Of a DNA stretch of 64,000 nucleotides, positions 32,384-41,113 are shown piece after piece. The notes under the pieces were generated by a model. It did no database searches, was not told the DNA's origin, and saw nothing but the letters and a program-made list of their open reading frames with translations. How positions within the stretch are numbered: the stretch's first letter is position 1; every line of letters starts with the position of its first letter. The translations under genes were made by a program, and so were the position numbers. Source of the DNA: an uncultured Oscillospiraceae bacterium (GTDB lineage: Bacteria; Bacillota; Clostridia; Oscillospirales; Acutalibacteraceae); assembly GCA_900541975.1 (NCBI GenBank), contig UQLR01000001.1, positions 62,001-126,000 on the forward strand. The letters are read 5' to 3'.

Positions 32384-33709
32384 TCATATTTGCATCTCTT
32401 TTCGTCTTTTTCTGATGAAAACAAAAAGCAGCACTCCAACCACCGCAACCAGCATTTCTGTTACAGGAAACGCACACCATACGCCATGTATCTTTCCGAT
32501 CCACGAAAGCAGAAACGTCATGGGAATGATGACGAGAAAACCACGCAAAATAGAAATAACATGTGCGGGCCGCGGGCGTTCGGCAGAAGTGAAGTACGTG
32601 GAAATGATCACATTAAATCCGGCAAACGGACAAGCAATAAAATACAACCGCAAGCCTTCTGTGGCAATATTTTGCAGCAGGACGTTCTGCTCGCTATTAA
32701 AAATATTTATGATTTGCAAAGCGCCGAAAAACACTACCATATAGATTACAGCAGAAAAAATCAGCATGGTTACCAGCGCATACCGCATTATAGCATGAAC
32801 GCCGCCAAAGTTTTTCATCCCATAATTCCGGCTGATAACAGGCTGGATCCCCTGTGCAATGCCGGTGTAAATTGCGATAACCACCAAAGACAGATTGGCA
32901 ATAATACCGTAGGCGGCGACACCCACATTCCCCTCCAGATGCAAAATAATAGAATTAAACACAATCATTACCACACCGGAGGACACTTCTGTAACCAGTG
33001 AGGGTACGCCACTGGAAAGAACCCCGACAAACAGCCTGCTCTCTGGTCTGCATTTTGTAAAGTGAAACTGATTTTTCCTGCGGATAAAATGGGGCGACAA
33101 AATCAGCATACTAAAGATTGGCGCCAGGCCTGTGGCAAAAACCGCGCCAAAAATCCCCATCTGGCAGGGAAAGATAAACACCCAATCCAGTACCACGTTT
33201 GACAGGCTGCCGCCGATCATCGCCGCCATTGAAAGCTGTGGCGCACCGTCGTTGCGCACAAAGCAAAGCAACACATTATTCATCAAAAAAGCGGGAGCAA
33301 ACAGTAAAATTACCTGCAAATAGGTTTTAGACATATCGAATACGCTGCCATTTACGCCAAATAGTGAAACGATTGCACCGGAAAAGAAAATCCCAACCAG
33401 CACAAAGAAAACGGCAAAAATAACGACAAGATAGAGCACGGCGGTAAAGACCTGGTTTGCAGTTTCATGATTTTTCCGGCTTTTCTGGATGGAATATTGG
33501 GTACCACCGCCCATGCCAATCATAAGCCCGCTTCCATGAATAAAGCTGTAAATTGGAATTGCCAAATTTAAAGCTGTCAGGCCGTTTGTGCCAAGCCCTT
33601 TTGCTACAAAAAAGGTATCGGCCAGTATGTAACAGGACAGCCCAATCATTCCCATTACATTCAGGGATGCATACTTTGTAAAATCCTGAAAGTATTTTGA
33701 CCTCAACAT
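32384..33709 (-). CDS. MATE-family efflux transporter
   Basis: A 441-residue membrane protein with about 12 hydrophobic segments in two pseudo-repeats. N-terminal YASLNVMGMIGLSCYILADTFF and GMGGGTQYSIQKSR are typical of clostridial MATE exporters. It would use Na+ or H+ gradients to expel cationic drugs or metabolites; there is no hint of substrate. AGGAGG lies just before the ATG. It is convergent with the glycan cluster, leaving only 15 bp between stop codons, and it lies downstream of the PNPOx-like gene across a hairpin. Confidence 0.85.
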   Translation of the reverse strand: MLRSKYFQDFTKYASLNVMGMIGLSCYILADTFFVAKGLGTNGLTALNLAIPIYSFIHGSGLMIGMGGGTQYSIQKSRKNHETANQVFTAVLYLVVIFAVFFVLVGIFFSGAIVSLFGVNGSVFDMSKTYLQVILLFAPAFLMNNVLLCFVRNDGAPQLSMAAMIGGSLSNVVLDWVFIFPCQMGIFGAVFATGLAPIFSMLILSPHFIRRKNQFHFTKCRPESRLFVGVLSSGVPSLVTEVSSGVVMIVFNSIILHLEGNVGVAAYGIIANLSLVVIAIYTGIAQGIQPVISRNYGMKNFGGVHAIMRYALVTMLIFSAVIYMVVFFGALQIINIFNSEQNVLLQNIATEGLRLYFIACPFAGFNVIISTYFTSAERPRPAHVISILRGFLVIIPMTFLLSWIGKIHGVWCAFPVTEMLVAVVGVLLFVFIRKRRKEMQI

Positions 33710-33727
33710 AAAAACCTCCTGAAAATA

Positions 33728-33757
33728 GCAGGCCCATGTCGTGCTACATGGGCCTGC
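33728..33757 (-). terminator. Hairpin between the PNPOx-like and MATE genes
   Basis: 12-nt arms GCAGGCCCATGT (33728-33739) and ACATGGGCCTGC (33746-33757) with a 6-nt loop. The minus-strand tail is TATTTTC, so termination is probably partial. It also lies just upstream of the MATE ribosome-binding site. Confidence 0.65.
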
Positions 33758-33780
33758 CGCACAATAAGCACCCCGGCGGG

Positions 33781-34293
33781 TTATGTTTTCTCTTGTTTCT
33801 CTGCCAACCGGTTTTGCGCCAGTTTACGTGATTCTTTCCCCGATATGTGTTCTGGCGTCATCTCCAACATACACAGAATATTCCATTCACGCTCAATGGT
33901 TTTCCACCGATTTTCAGCCGTATCTTCCGGCGCGTATTTCAGCGCCAGCCGTTCAATTGCCGTACGTTTCTCCGTTTTTTCCCTCAGAACCCGGATGGTT
34001 CCAAATACAATCACACTTTGGAAACAGGTCGTATATTCCTCCGGTACTACCTGATCCTGTGCGACTACACAAAAGGACGCTTTCGGGTTTTGACGGATGG
34101 CGTCGAGTTTATGGCCGCTTTTTGCACTGTGGAAATAAAGCTTTTTTCCATCATATACATAACTGATAGGTACCGCATAGGGATAACCGGCGTCGCCGGA
34201 CAAGGCAAGAACACCGGAAGTACAGCGATCCAGGATCATTCCGCATTCCTCCCGTGACAACGCCTGCTTCTTTCGCCGCATATTCCGAAACAC
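33781..34293 (-). CDS. Pyridoxamine 5'-phosphate oxidase-like flavoprotein (NimA-like)
   Basis: A 170-residue split-barrel protein. MRRKKQALSREECGMILDR, GVLALSGDAGYPYAVPISYV and SHKLDAIRQNPKASF-type strands are typical of clostridial PNPOx-like proteins related to NimA, which bind FMN or heme and may reduce nitro-compounds. I place the start at the GTG at 34293, because AAGGAG lies 9 nt upstream and homologues begin MFRxMRRKKQ; the ATG at 34323 has no ribosome-binding site. Its only visible promoter is about 155 bp upstream, and a strong intrinsic terminator lies between, so expression appears to need read-through. Confidence 0.8.
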   Translation of the reverse strand: MFRNMRRKKQALSREECGMILDRCTSGVLALSGDAGYPYAVPISYVYDGKKLYFHSAKSGHKLDAIRQNPKASFCVVAQDQVVPEEYTTCFQSVIVFGTIRVLREKTEKRTAIERLALKYAPEDTAENRWKTIEREWNILCMLEMTPEHISGKESRKLAQNRLAEKQEKT

Positions 34294-34350
34294 AAGATTC
34301 AACTCCTTAAAACTGCTTTGCATATAAAACGCACCAAGCGCCGCCAGTAG

Positions 34351-34404
34351 AAAAAAGCATTGATTTTCGTATCTCCAAGGGCCTAACGATACGAAATCAA
34401 TGCT
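34351..34404 (-). terminator. Intrinsic terminator in the leader of the PNPOx-like gene
   Basis: On the minus strand, a stem of 17-18 bp (arms 34388-34404 and 34356-34373, core AGCATTGATTTCGTATC, one bulged base) with a loop of about 14 nt is followed by TTTTTT. It ends a transcript of about 97 nt that starts at the promoter at 34454-34481. Confidence 0.85.
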
Positions 34405-34453
34405 CTAAAGCTCACCCGGCAGCAAGCAAAACGTATAATCAATCAATATGTGC

Positions 34454-34481
34454 ATTATATCATACCTTTTTCAAATGTCAA
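34454..34481 (-). promoter_or_regulatory. Strong minus-strand promoter of the leader RNA
   Basis: TTGACA (34476-34481), 16 bp, TATAAT (34454-34459): both hexamers are perfect. The start site would be near 34447. It faces the PNPOx-like gene but the transcript meets a terminator after about 97 nt. The gene-free stretch 34294-34666 therefore holds this leader unit plus the divergent promoter at 34544-34589. Confidence 0.85.
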
Positions 34482-34543
34482 TACTGAACATTAAAATTCA
34501 TGCGCCAGCCGTTTAACAGTATGCTACAGACAGGCGCCCATAA

Positions 34544-34589
34544 TTGACGCGGGATAAAAAGCATGTTATAATCAATTAGTTTAAACTAA
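34544..34589 (+). promoter_or_regulatory. Promoter with DtxR-like palindrome for the HMA protein
   Basis: TTGACG (34544-34549), 17 bp, TATAAT (34567-34572). The palindrome TTAGTTT-AAACTAA (34576-34589) starts 4 bp past the -10 and covers the start site. The same layout occurs at the iron/flavodoxin operon (46202-46259), pointing to one metal-responsive repressor. Confidence 0.75.
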
Positions 34590-34666
34590 CTAGTTTTGAA
34601 AGCTCCCTCTCAGGAAATTTACAGGTTATTATGCATATGCATAAAATACGGAAGGAGGAATATGAA

Positions 34667-34924
34667 ATGATAAAATACACCGTTAAAATTGACGGTATGC
34701 AATGCGGTATGTGTGAGGCGCATGTAAACGACGCTGTCCGGGAGGCCTTTCCAGTTAAAAAAGTACGTTCTTTTCATGGCAAAAAACAGACGGTTATCTT
34801 TTCAGAACATCCCATAGACAAGCAGGCGCTGGAGGCTGCAATTGGTTCTGCAGGGTATTGTGTGCTTTCTGTCACCAGTGAGCCTTATCAAAAGAAAGGG
34901 CTTTTTTCTTCTTTAAAAAAATAA
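34667..34924 (+). CDS. Small heavy-metal-associated (HMA) domain protein
   Basis: A 85-residue ferredoxin-like HMA protein. The metal site is GMQCGMCEAHV (M-x-C-x-x-C, about residues 10-20). The C-terminal FSSLKK tail is short. The ATG at 34667 has GGAGG 7 nt upstream; an upstream in-frame ATG at 34631 is rejected. HMA proteins bind Cu(I), Zn(II) or similar ions. It is not next to the copper genes, and its promoter carries a palindrome shared with an iron-type operon rather than a CsoR site. Its ligand and role are therefore open. Confidence 0.82.
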   Translation: MIKYTVKIDGMQCGMCEAHVNDAVREAFPVKKVRSFHGKKQTVIFSEHPIDKQALEAAIGSAGYCVLSVTSEPYQKKGLFSSLKK

Positions 34925-34938
34925 TTTTTATATTCCAG

Positions 34939-34975
34939 CGCTGCGCCCGGTTGCCAATTACAAGCGGGCGCAGCG
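34939..34975 (+). terminator. GC-rich hairpin after the HMA gene
   Basis: Arms CGCTGCGCCCG (34939-34949) and CGGGCGCAGCG (34965-34975) with a 15-nt loop and a modest T-rich tail. It separates the HMA gene from the convergent permease gene. Confidence 0.7.
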
Positions 34976-34996
34976 TTGTCTGTTCGGCTTAAATGT

Positions 34997-36568
34997 CTAT
35001 GTTCGCAAACGAAAGGTTTGCGGTGCAAAACGATAGATCAATATACAGGCTATCAGGCAATACAACAAACAAAATACAATGGTCATCATACCAAACAGAA
35101 AAACAGCCATTTTTACCTGCATCATAAAAAAACAAACCAAATACGTACCCGAAAGTACCAACTGATACGTTCCGCTTTTCATCTCTGTTCCTGCATTATA
35201 AGGCTGCAGTAAATAATAAATGGTAAGATAATGCACAGAAAAGAATATGCTCATGCAAAGGATAGAAACAAACAAAACCGCATAATCCAACGGATTGTTC
35301 GTCCCGCCGGAAAAATAAAGCAATACATCCACCCCGGCACCGATAACCAGCGCTGGAAGAAGATTGACCTTTACAATTTCACGCAGCCGAATTTGAAACA
35401 GCTTGAGGATAAAACGGGGCTGCTTATAAAAGGAATAAGTCAGGAGGCTGTGGTCACAATTCATAAACAGCGCCTTTGTAAAGCCTGTGCCGCGGTTGAT
35501 TGCATACATAACAAACAGAAAACAGGGCAAAAAGGACAGCAGCATTTCGTTTGTTTTCTCTTTGATCTCCGGAGCCAGATAGAACGCCAGCAGCATCCCG
35601 AACACCAAACACAGGCATACCGCTGCAATCCTTTTGGAGGCCTTCCATAGAATTTTTCGGTGCCTTTTAATAAACAGCTCGTTTAAATATTCAAAACCCT
35701 TTTTGTGGCTGATAATACCGGCCTCGGAAGAAATGGCTTTCTGGGAGGCCCGGCGCGACATTTGGATTGCATGATCCATTTGATAAATAGACTGCGCCAG
35801 CAGCAGCTGATACATTTCCCGATACGCTGAAAAGGAGAAAATCTTACGTAAAGAAAAAATGCCGGATATAATAAATACTACCATCACAGCCGCCACGGCC
35901 GCGATTGGAAGCGTGAAATTCAACGCGGGAAGTCCATAAGCGGCAGTCAAAAGCACCCCGGCGGCAAGCCATTTGCATTTGCCCGGCATATTTTCGTTTG
36001 TTGTTTTTCCCGTTTTTTCATAATAGAGCAAAGAAACAGCCGCCATTGTAGCTTTCAGCCCCACAATAAAAAAAGGAGCCAATAAACATAACCAGAGTGG
36101 AACGCCTTTAGATAAACCTAATAAAACGATAAACGGCAGAAATCCAATTACAGACTTTAAAAGCGCATAGACATAATCCACCAGTGTAAAACTCTTTGCA
36201 TCTATCCGCATAAGAACAATCGCGTAATATTTATCCCGTCCGGGGTTAAACATATAGGTGTTCATAAATGCTCCAATAAAACTTAAAAAAACAAGTATAT
36301 GCAAAAACAGCTGTGTCTGCGGCAAAGTTTTGTAGAGCATATCCGCGCCCGCCACCATAACCGCTAAATATACATATTTAAACGAAAAAGCAGAAAATAT
36401 TTCCCAAACGACAGAGAGAACATTGCCGAAAACTTTTAATCCTTTCACCCTGTACAGGCTTTCCGGCAGCAATTTCTTGAGCAGCGGAATCTGCTTTAAA
36501 GAATACAAAATGCTGTTGACCCGGTATGTATTTTTAAGGGAAAAGGAAATTTTAAACGTTTTATACAT
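34997..36568 (-). CDS. ABC transporter permease-like membrane protein
   Basis: A 523-residue integral membrane protein with about ten hydrophobic segments in two halves, separated by a charged stretch (residues about 260-310) rich in Arg and Lys. No enzyme motif is present. It starts inside the end of the upstream ABC ATPase gene (GGGAGG lies 6 nt before the ATG at 36568), so the two are coupled and form one transporter, most likely an exporter. The length and layout resemble permeases of ABC-2 exporters of Firmicutes. The substrate is unknown. Confidence 0.75.
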   Translation of the reverse strand: MYKTFKISFSLKNTYRVNSILYSLKQIPLLKKLLPESLYRVKGLKVFGNVLSVVWEIFSAFSFKYVYLAVMVAGADMLYKTLPQTQLFLHILVFLSFIGAFMNTYMFNPGRDKYYAIVLMRIDAKSFTLVDYVYALLKSVIGFLPFIVLLGLSKGVPLWLCLLAPFFIVGLKATMAAVSLLYYEKTGKTTNENMPGKCKWLAAGVLLTAAYGLPALNFTLPIAAVAAVMVVFIISGIFSLRKIFSFSAYREMYQLLLAQSIYQMDHAIQMSRRASQKAISSEAGIISHKKGFEYLNELFIKRHRKILWKASKRIAAVCLCLVFGMLLAFYLAPEIKEKTNEMLLSFLPCFLFVMYAINRGTGFTKALFMNCDHSLLTYSFYKQPRFILKLFQIRLREIVKVNLLPALVIGAGVDVLLYFSGGTNNPLDYAVLFVSILCMSIFFSVHYLTIYYLLQPYNAGTEMKSGTYQLVLSGTYLVCFFMMQVKMAVFLFGMMTIVFCLLYCLIACILIYRFAPQTFRLRT

Positions 36569-37268
36569 CATAATCCTCCCGCAAGGCGGCAATAATTTTC
36601 TCTTTGAATTCCTGATTATCCAAATCAGTCTGATCCACCGCCTCCAGCACCCCGTGGTTTAAAAGTACAATCTCGTCGCACAGATCCAGCGCCAGATCCA
36701 TGATATGGGTAGAAAAAATTGTAATTCGCCCGGCTTTGAGGGAACGAAGCAGCTGTTTCATCTCTTCCGCTACGACTACGTCTAAAGAAGTCAGTGGTTC
36801 ATCCAAAAGCAAAATATTGGGCTGGGCAATTATGTTGATCAGCATCTGCATTTTATTTTTCATGCCATGTGAATAATCCTTTAAAAGTTTATCCCTGTCT
36901 TCCATGGCAATATGCATTTCTTCAAAATAAGCGTCAATCGGTTTAATCTGCCGAAGGTTTTTTTCATTAATTTCTATAAAAAATTTTAAAAATTCCCTTC
37001 CGGTAAGAAATTCCGGCACTGTAGGAGTGGAAAGTACATAACCGATATCCTCTGGCTTTACCTCCCGTCTGCCGTTTTCTTCTTCCAGATAAAAATCACC
37101 GCCGTCTGCCTTTATATCGCGGTTCAGGCAATTAAACAGCGTGGTTTTACCGGCGCCGTTGCGGCCTAGAAGCCCATAAATTTTTCCGCTTTCAAATATA
37201 AAATCTGCATCTGTAAGAACTTGCTTTTTTTCAAAGCGCTTTGACAGATGCCTGATAATAAATTTCAT
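36561..37268 (-). CDS. ABC transporter ATP-binding protein
   Basis: A 235-residue ATPase. Walker A is GLLGRNGAGKTTLF (about residues 33-46), the signature is DYSHGMKNKMQML (a divergent form of LSGGQ, with SHGMK), Walker B is NILLLDEPLTSLD, and the switch histidine is in FSTHIMD. The weak signature is typical of exporters of this clostridial group. It overlaps the permease gene downstream by 8 bp. The AT-rich 37269-37551 interval upstream lacks a clear minus-strand promoter. Confidence 0.87.
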   Translation of the reverse strand: MKFIIRHLSKRFEKKQVLTDADFIFESGKIYGLLGRNGAGKTTLFNCLNRDIKADGGDFYLEEENGRREVKPEDIGYVLSTPTVPEFLTGREFLKFFIEINEKNLRQIKPIDAYFEEMHIAMEDRDKLLKDYSHGMKNKMQMLINIIAQPNILLLDEPLTSLDVVVAEEMKQLLRSLKAGRITIFSTHIMDLALDLCDEIVLLNHGVLEAVDQTDLDNQEFKEKIIAALREDYDV

Positions 37269-37485
37269 AACACGGATCCTTTCTGTTGTAAATTCTTTTT
37301 ATTTTAGTTCCCTATCCCCTCTGTGATTTCCCAACTTCTTTGCTATGCTCCTTTTCTCTCTTTTTGAAATTGTTAAATTACGTTTTTTATTATATTAGAA
37401 AAAAACATCTAAGTAAAGCCTTTATTATTTTCAAAAATTGTATTTAATTTACCCGAAATTAAAAAAGAAAAAATTGAGAATTTTG

Positions 37486-37514
37486 TTGACTTTTAGGGCG
37501 GAAATGTATAGTAT
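37486..37514 (+). promoter_or_regulatory. Promoter of the Bax1-like membrane protein gene
   Basis: TTGACT (37486-37491), 17 bp, TAGTAT (37509-37514), about 35 bp upstream of the ATG at 37552. GAGGTGA serves as the ribosome-binding site. Confidence 0.7.
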
Positions 37515-37551
37515 AAAATTGTTATAAAATTTTTAAACGAGGTGACGCAGT

Positions 37552-38403
37552 ATGGCGAAAAAACGCTTGGCAACGGACCCGCCAGCAGGTAAAAATGAAA
37601 AGAGCACAAATATTTTCGCAAACCCGGTTATCCGTAAATTGAACAAGGTAACGGAACGCGCGGAAGAAGGCGAGGGAGCGACCTATAGCGGAATTACGAT
37701 AAAAACCGTTTTCTTTCTGCTTGTGACCATAGGAGGGGTCGCGCTTTATTATGCTTTACAGGCCTTTTATTTTAGTAGTCTGCCACAGGAAAAAGTGGTA
37801 AGCGATGATATTGTTTTCAGCTTTTCCATCATTGAAATTCTTTTTGTGCTTGCCGCATTGGTTTTTACCATTGTTATACCGATTCTTACAATGTTTATTC
37901 ATAAGGGTATTCCATTTACAGGTACTTTGTACTCCGTTTCCCAGGGCTTTTTACTTGGCTGGATTATTAAAAATCTTTTGGGCGGTTATGAATGGATTGC
38001 CTGGGCAGCTCTTGGGATTACCCTTCTCCTTGTTGCGGTAATGGCAGTGTTATATACAGCACGTATAATTAAGGTGACAAAAAAGTTTAGAACTATACTT
38101 ACTGTATTATTTGTTACGATGATTTTGTCTTCTATCGCTTGCGTTGTGTGTTATTGTATCCCGGCGACCTCGTCAATTGTTGCCGTAATGCTTAACAATC
38201 CCATTCTTTCGATCGCCGTTGCCGTGATTGGCATTATCATTGCCACGCTGTTTTTACTTGTGGATTTTGACACAATTGAAAAAACCGTTACCAATTCCCT
38301 GCCGCAGAAATATGAATGGGTAGCGGCGTTTGGGCTTGCGTTTACGGTTATTTGGATTTACCTGAAGGTTCTTGATCTGCTGATGACGGTCAACAACAAA
38401 TAG
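37552..38403 (+). CDS. Bax inhibitor-1/YccA-like membrane protein
   Basis: A 283-residue polytopic protein. After a polar N-terminus (about 1-55, ending NPVIRKLNKVTERAEEG) come seven hydrophobic segments beginning TIKTVFFLLVTIGGVALYY and ending VAAFGLAFTVIWIYLKVLDLL. The N-terminal N-P-x-x-x-x-L and YSGITIKT pattern and the final acidic-flanked helix fit the PF12811-type Bax1-I/YccA family. Family members such as B. subtilis YetJ are pH-sensitive calcium leak channels; the same role here is inference. It is monocistronic, with its own promoter and terminator. Confidence 0.8.
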   Translation: MAKKRLATDPPAGKNEKSTNIFANPVIRKLNKVTERAEEGEGATYSGITIKTVFFLLVTIGGVALYYALQAFYFSSLPQEKVVSDDIVFSFSIIEILFVLAALVFTIVIPILTMFIHKGIPFTGTLYSVSQGFLLGWIIKNLLGGYEWIAWAALGITLLLVAVMAVLYTARIIKVTKKFRTILTVLFVTMILSSIACVVCYCIPATSSIVAVMLNNPILSIAVAVIGIIIATLFLLVDFDTIEKTVTNSLPQKYEWVAAFGLAFTVIWIYLKVLDLLMTVNNK

Positions 38404-38432
38404 CCCTGTATTCCATACGCTTTTCACTTTTT

Positions 38433-38465
38433 AAAGGCCATTTTACATTTTGTAAAATGGCCTTT
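38433..38465. terminator. Bidirectional terminator between bax1-like gene and copA
   Basis: AAAGGCCATTTTACA (38433-38447), loop TTT, perfect complement to 38465, with A- and T-rich flanks. It serves the two convergent genes. Confidence 0.88.
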
Positions 38466-38482
38466 TTAAGCATTTCAGTAAA

Positions 38483-38698
38483 TTATTCTGTTATACATTC
38501 AATCGGCGTGTAGCCCGCCTGGGATACTGCATCCATCAATTTCTGATCGGGCACATCCCGTAAAAGCGATACCGCCGCCTGCTTTTTTGCAAGGTCTACT
38601 TCTGCTTTTTGTACCCCGTCTACTGCAGCAAGCGCCTTTTCCACGTGCATTTGGCAGTGCGCGCACATCATTCCATCTACTTTCAAGACTTTTTTCAT
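38483..38698 (-). other. Possible independent CopZ chaperone start inside copA
   Basis: Within the copA frame, an ATG at 38698 opens MKKVLKVDGMMCAHCQMHV, which is the normal start of a CopZ copper chaperone (71 residues to the shared stop). AAGGAG (38704-38709) lies five nucleotides upstream. The sequence thus reads like a copZ gene that lost the preceding copA stop codon but kept its own initiation signal. Free CopZ may be made alongside the fusion. Confidence 0.55.
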
Positions 38699-41098
38699 GG
38701 TAACTCCTTCTTTCTTTTTTATTGTGTCTGTTTGATCCGAGCGCGAAGCAGACTTCGGCGCTATGGGTTTCACGCCTGCTTGCCCGGTGAGTATTGCCTC
38801 TTTCCTCTTGAAAAACCGCAGTCTAAGCGCATTAAGCACAACGCAAACTGAACTTAGGCTCATGGCTGCAGAACCAAGCATGGGGCTTAACAACAGCCCA
38901 AAAGCCGGATAAAGAACGCCCGCCGCCACCGGAATGCCTAGAACATTATAGAAAAATGCCCAAAACAGGTTCATGTGAATATTGCGAATGACTGCCCTGC
39001 TCAACCCTATCGCCGTTGCTACGTCATAAAGTGAATCTTTCATTAAAACTACATCGGCTGAATCAATGGCAATATCTGTGCCTGCGCCGATTGCAATGCC
39101 AACGTCCGCACGTGTCAGCGCAGGGGCGTCGTTAATCCCATCCCCTACCATCGCTACTTTTTTCCCTTTCATTTGTAATGCGCGAATATTGGCTTCTTTT
39201 TCTGTTGGTAACACATCGGATATGGCTGTTTCTATTCCAAGCTGTTTGCGTATGGCTTCCGCAGTGGCCCTGTTATCTCCTGTAAGCATAACGACATGCA
39301 GTCCCATTTCTGTAAAGCGACGAATTGCAGCCCGGCTGGAATCGCGGATGGTATCCGCAACGGCAACCACGCCTGCCAGCTTGCGATCTCTTGCAAAAAG
39401 CAGCGGTGTTTTTCCTTCTTCTGCAAATCGTTTTACAATCTCTTTTGCTTTTGCAGAAGGCCCTGAATCCCCCAGCATCCCATTTTCTTCCATAAAAGCA
39501 AGATTGCCAGCCAAATACGTGTGCGTTCGGACGACCGCTTCTACTCCACGCCCGGCTGTTGCTGCAAAGCCTTCTGCTTTGGGGAGCGAAAGCTTTAAAC
39601 TTTTTGCTCTTTCTACCACTGCCTGCGCCAAAGGATGCTCGCTGCCCGTTTCTGCCGCTGCAGCTTCTTCCAAAAAAGTCTGTTCCGGCAGCGCAGAGTC
39701 CAGCATAATTACGTCTGTTACCGACGGGCGGCCTGAGGTAATCGTCCCTGTTTTATCCAAAACAACCGTATCCACTGCATGCAGCGTTTCCAGGCTTTCG
39801 GCAGATTTGATTAAAATCCCCATTTCCGCGGCTTTTCCTGTCCCTACCATAATTGCCACTGGCGTAGCCAATCCCAACGCGCATGGACAGGAAATCACCA
39901 ATACGGCAATTGCATTGGAAAGGGCAAATTCAAAACTTTGTCCGACAAACAGCCAAACGGTTGCCGTGAGGATTGCAATTACAATTACAATAGGTACAAA
40001 AACCCCGCTGACCCGGTCTGCCAGCCGTGCAATAGGCGCTTTGGTATTGCCTGCTTCATCCACAAGACGGATAATCTGCGCAAGCGTTGTGTCTTCACCA
40101 ACCTTGGACGCACGAAAATGAAATGTACCATTTTTATTTGTGGTAGCGGAAATAACAGAATCACCCGGCTGCTTTTCCACCGGAATACTTTCGCCGGTAA
40201 TTGCCGCCTGGTCCACATACCCATGCCCTTCCGTTACAAGCCCGTCTACCGGAATTTTATCGCCTGGGCGAATTATCAAAACGTCTCCGGCAACAACCTG
40301 CTCAGCCGGAATTGTTTGTTCTGTTCCGTTGCGAACTACCACGGCGGTTTTAGGGGCCAGATCCACCAGCTTTCCCAGCGCGTCGGAGGTTTTGGCTTTT
40401 GATTTTGCCTCCAGATATTTTCCCACTGTCACCAGTGTCAGGATCATGGCCGCAGATTCAAAATACAACGCGTGCGCATACGCATGCACCAGCTGCATAT
40501 CCCCATGCCCAAAACCATAAGCCATGCGAAACATGGAAAAGATTCCATAAATCAGTGAAGCACCTGAACCAATGGCGACCAGCGAGTCCATATTCGGCGC
40601 TCGGTGAAGCAGCGCTTTCAACCCATTTTGAAAAAAATGCCGATTAACAAACAGAATTGGCAACGTCAGCAGCAGCTGCGCCATAGCAGAAACAAGCATG
40701 TTTTCCATCCCGAGCAAAAAGCCCGGAACCGGCAGCGACAGCATGGGTCCCATAGCAATATACATAAGTGGAACTAATAACAGAACAGAGAGCAGCAGCC
40801 TTTTTTTCATGCTTTTTTGATTTTCCTGCGTTCTTTCCTGCCTGCTCGTCCATTCGCTGCGAAAACTTCCTGTCTCACTGCCTTTTTCCATGGAAGTCGC
40901 GCCGTAGCCAATTGTTTTGACAGCGCTGACAATTTTACTTGCATCCAGTTTTTTTTCATCATAAGAAACTGTCATCTGATTTAAAAGCAAGTTTACGTTA
41001 ACGTCATTTACTCCCTCTAGCTTTTGCACGCACCGGGTTACATTGGCCTGACAGGCTGCACAGGTCATTCCGGTAATATTGTATTTTTCCGTTTTCAA
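38483..41098 (-). CDS. copA: Copper-translocating P-type ATPase with an additional C-terminal CopZ-like domain
   Basis: A 871-residue P1B ATPase exporting Cu(I). An N-terminal HMA domain has GMTCAACQ (about 10-17). Ion-binding CPC lies in ISCPCALGLATP; phosphorylation site DKTGTITSG; SEHPLAQAV supplies the conserved SEHP; hinge VGDGINDAPAL; and the M7-M8 residues are in FFYNVLG and AAMSLSSVCVV. After the last helix a linker of about 30 residues leads to a second HMA domain (about 800-871) with VDGMMCAHCQMHV. That C-terminal domain has its own internal ribosome-binding site and ATG. The start is a TTG (41098), with GGGAGGGG 5 nt upstream. It follows csoR by 15 bp and is surely copper-induced. 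Confidence 0.93.
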   Translation of the reverse strand: MKTEKYNITGMTCAACQANVTRCVQKLEGVNDVNVNLLLNQMTVSYDEKKLDASKIVSAVKTIGYGATSMEKGSETGSFRSEWTSRQERTQENQKSMKKRLLLSVLLLVPLMYIAMGPMLSLPVPGFLLGMENMLVSAMAQLLLTLPILFVNRHFFQNGLKALLHRAPNMDSLVAIGSGASLIYGIFSMFRMAYGFGHGDMQLVHAYAHALYFESAAMILTLVTVGKYLEAKSKAKTSDALGKLVDLAPKTAVVVRNGTEQTIPAEQVVAGDVLIIRPGDKIPVDGLVTEGHGYVDQAAITGESIPVEKQPGDSVISATTNKNGTFHFRASKVGEDTTLAQIIRLVDEAGNTKAPIARLADRVSGVFVPIVIVIAILTATVWLFVGQSFEFALSNAIAVLVISCPCALGLATPVAIMVGTGKAAEMGILIKSAESLETLHAVDTVVLDKTGTITSGRPSVTDVIMLDSALPEQTFLEEAAAAETGSEHPLAQAVVERAKSLKLSLPKAEGFAATAGRGVEAVVRTHTYLAGNLAFMEENGMLGDSGPSAKAKEIVKRFAEEGKTPLLFARDRKLAGVVAVADTIRDSSRAAIRRFTEMGLHVVMLTGDNRATAEAIRKQLGIETAISDVLPTEKEANIRALQMKGKKVAMVGDGINDAPALTRADVGIAIGAGTDIAIDSADVVLMKDSLYDVATAIGLSRAVIRNIHMNLFWAFFYNVLGIPVAAGVLYPAFGLLLSPMLGSAAMSLSSVCVVLNALRLRFFKRKEAILTGQAGVKPIAPKSASRSDQTDTIKKKEGVTMKKVLKVDGMMCAHCQMHVEKALAAVDGVQKAEVDLAKKQAAVSLLRDVPDQKLMDAVSQAGYTPIECITE

Positions 41099-41113
41099 GC
41101 AATCCCCTCCCTT

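Noticed and set aside
34351..34447. Leader RNA as an FMN riboswitch
   Set aside because: Location before a flavoprotein gene is tempting, but the length of about 97 nt and the absence of the conserved FMN-aptamer segments argue against it.
39066..40121. 351-codon open frame antisense to copA
   Set aside because: Low-complexity Ala/Ser/Thr-rich translation with no family resemblance and no ribosome-binding site; it mirrors the copA codons.
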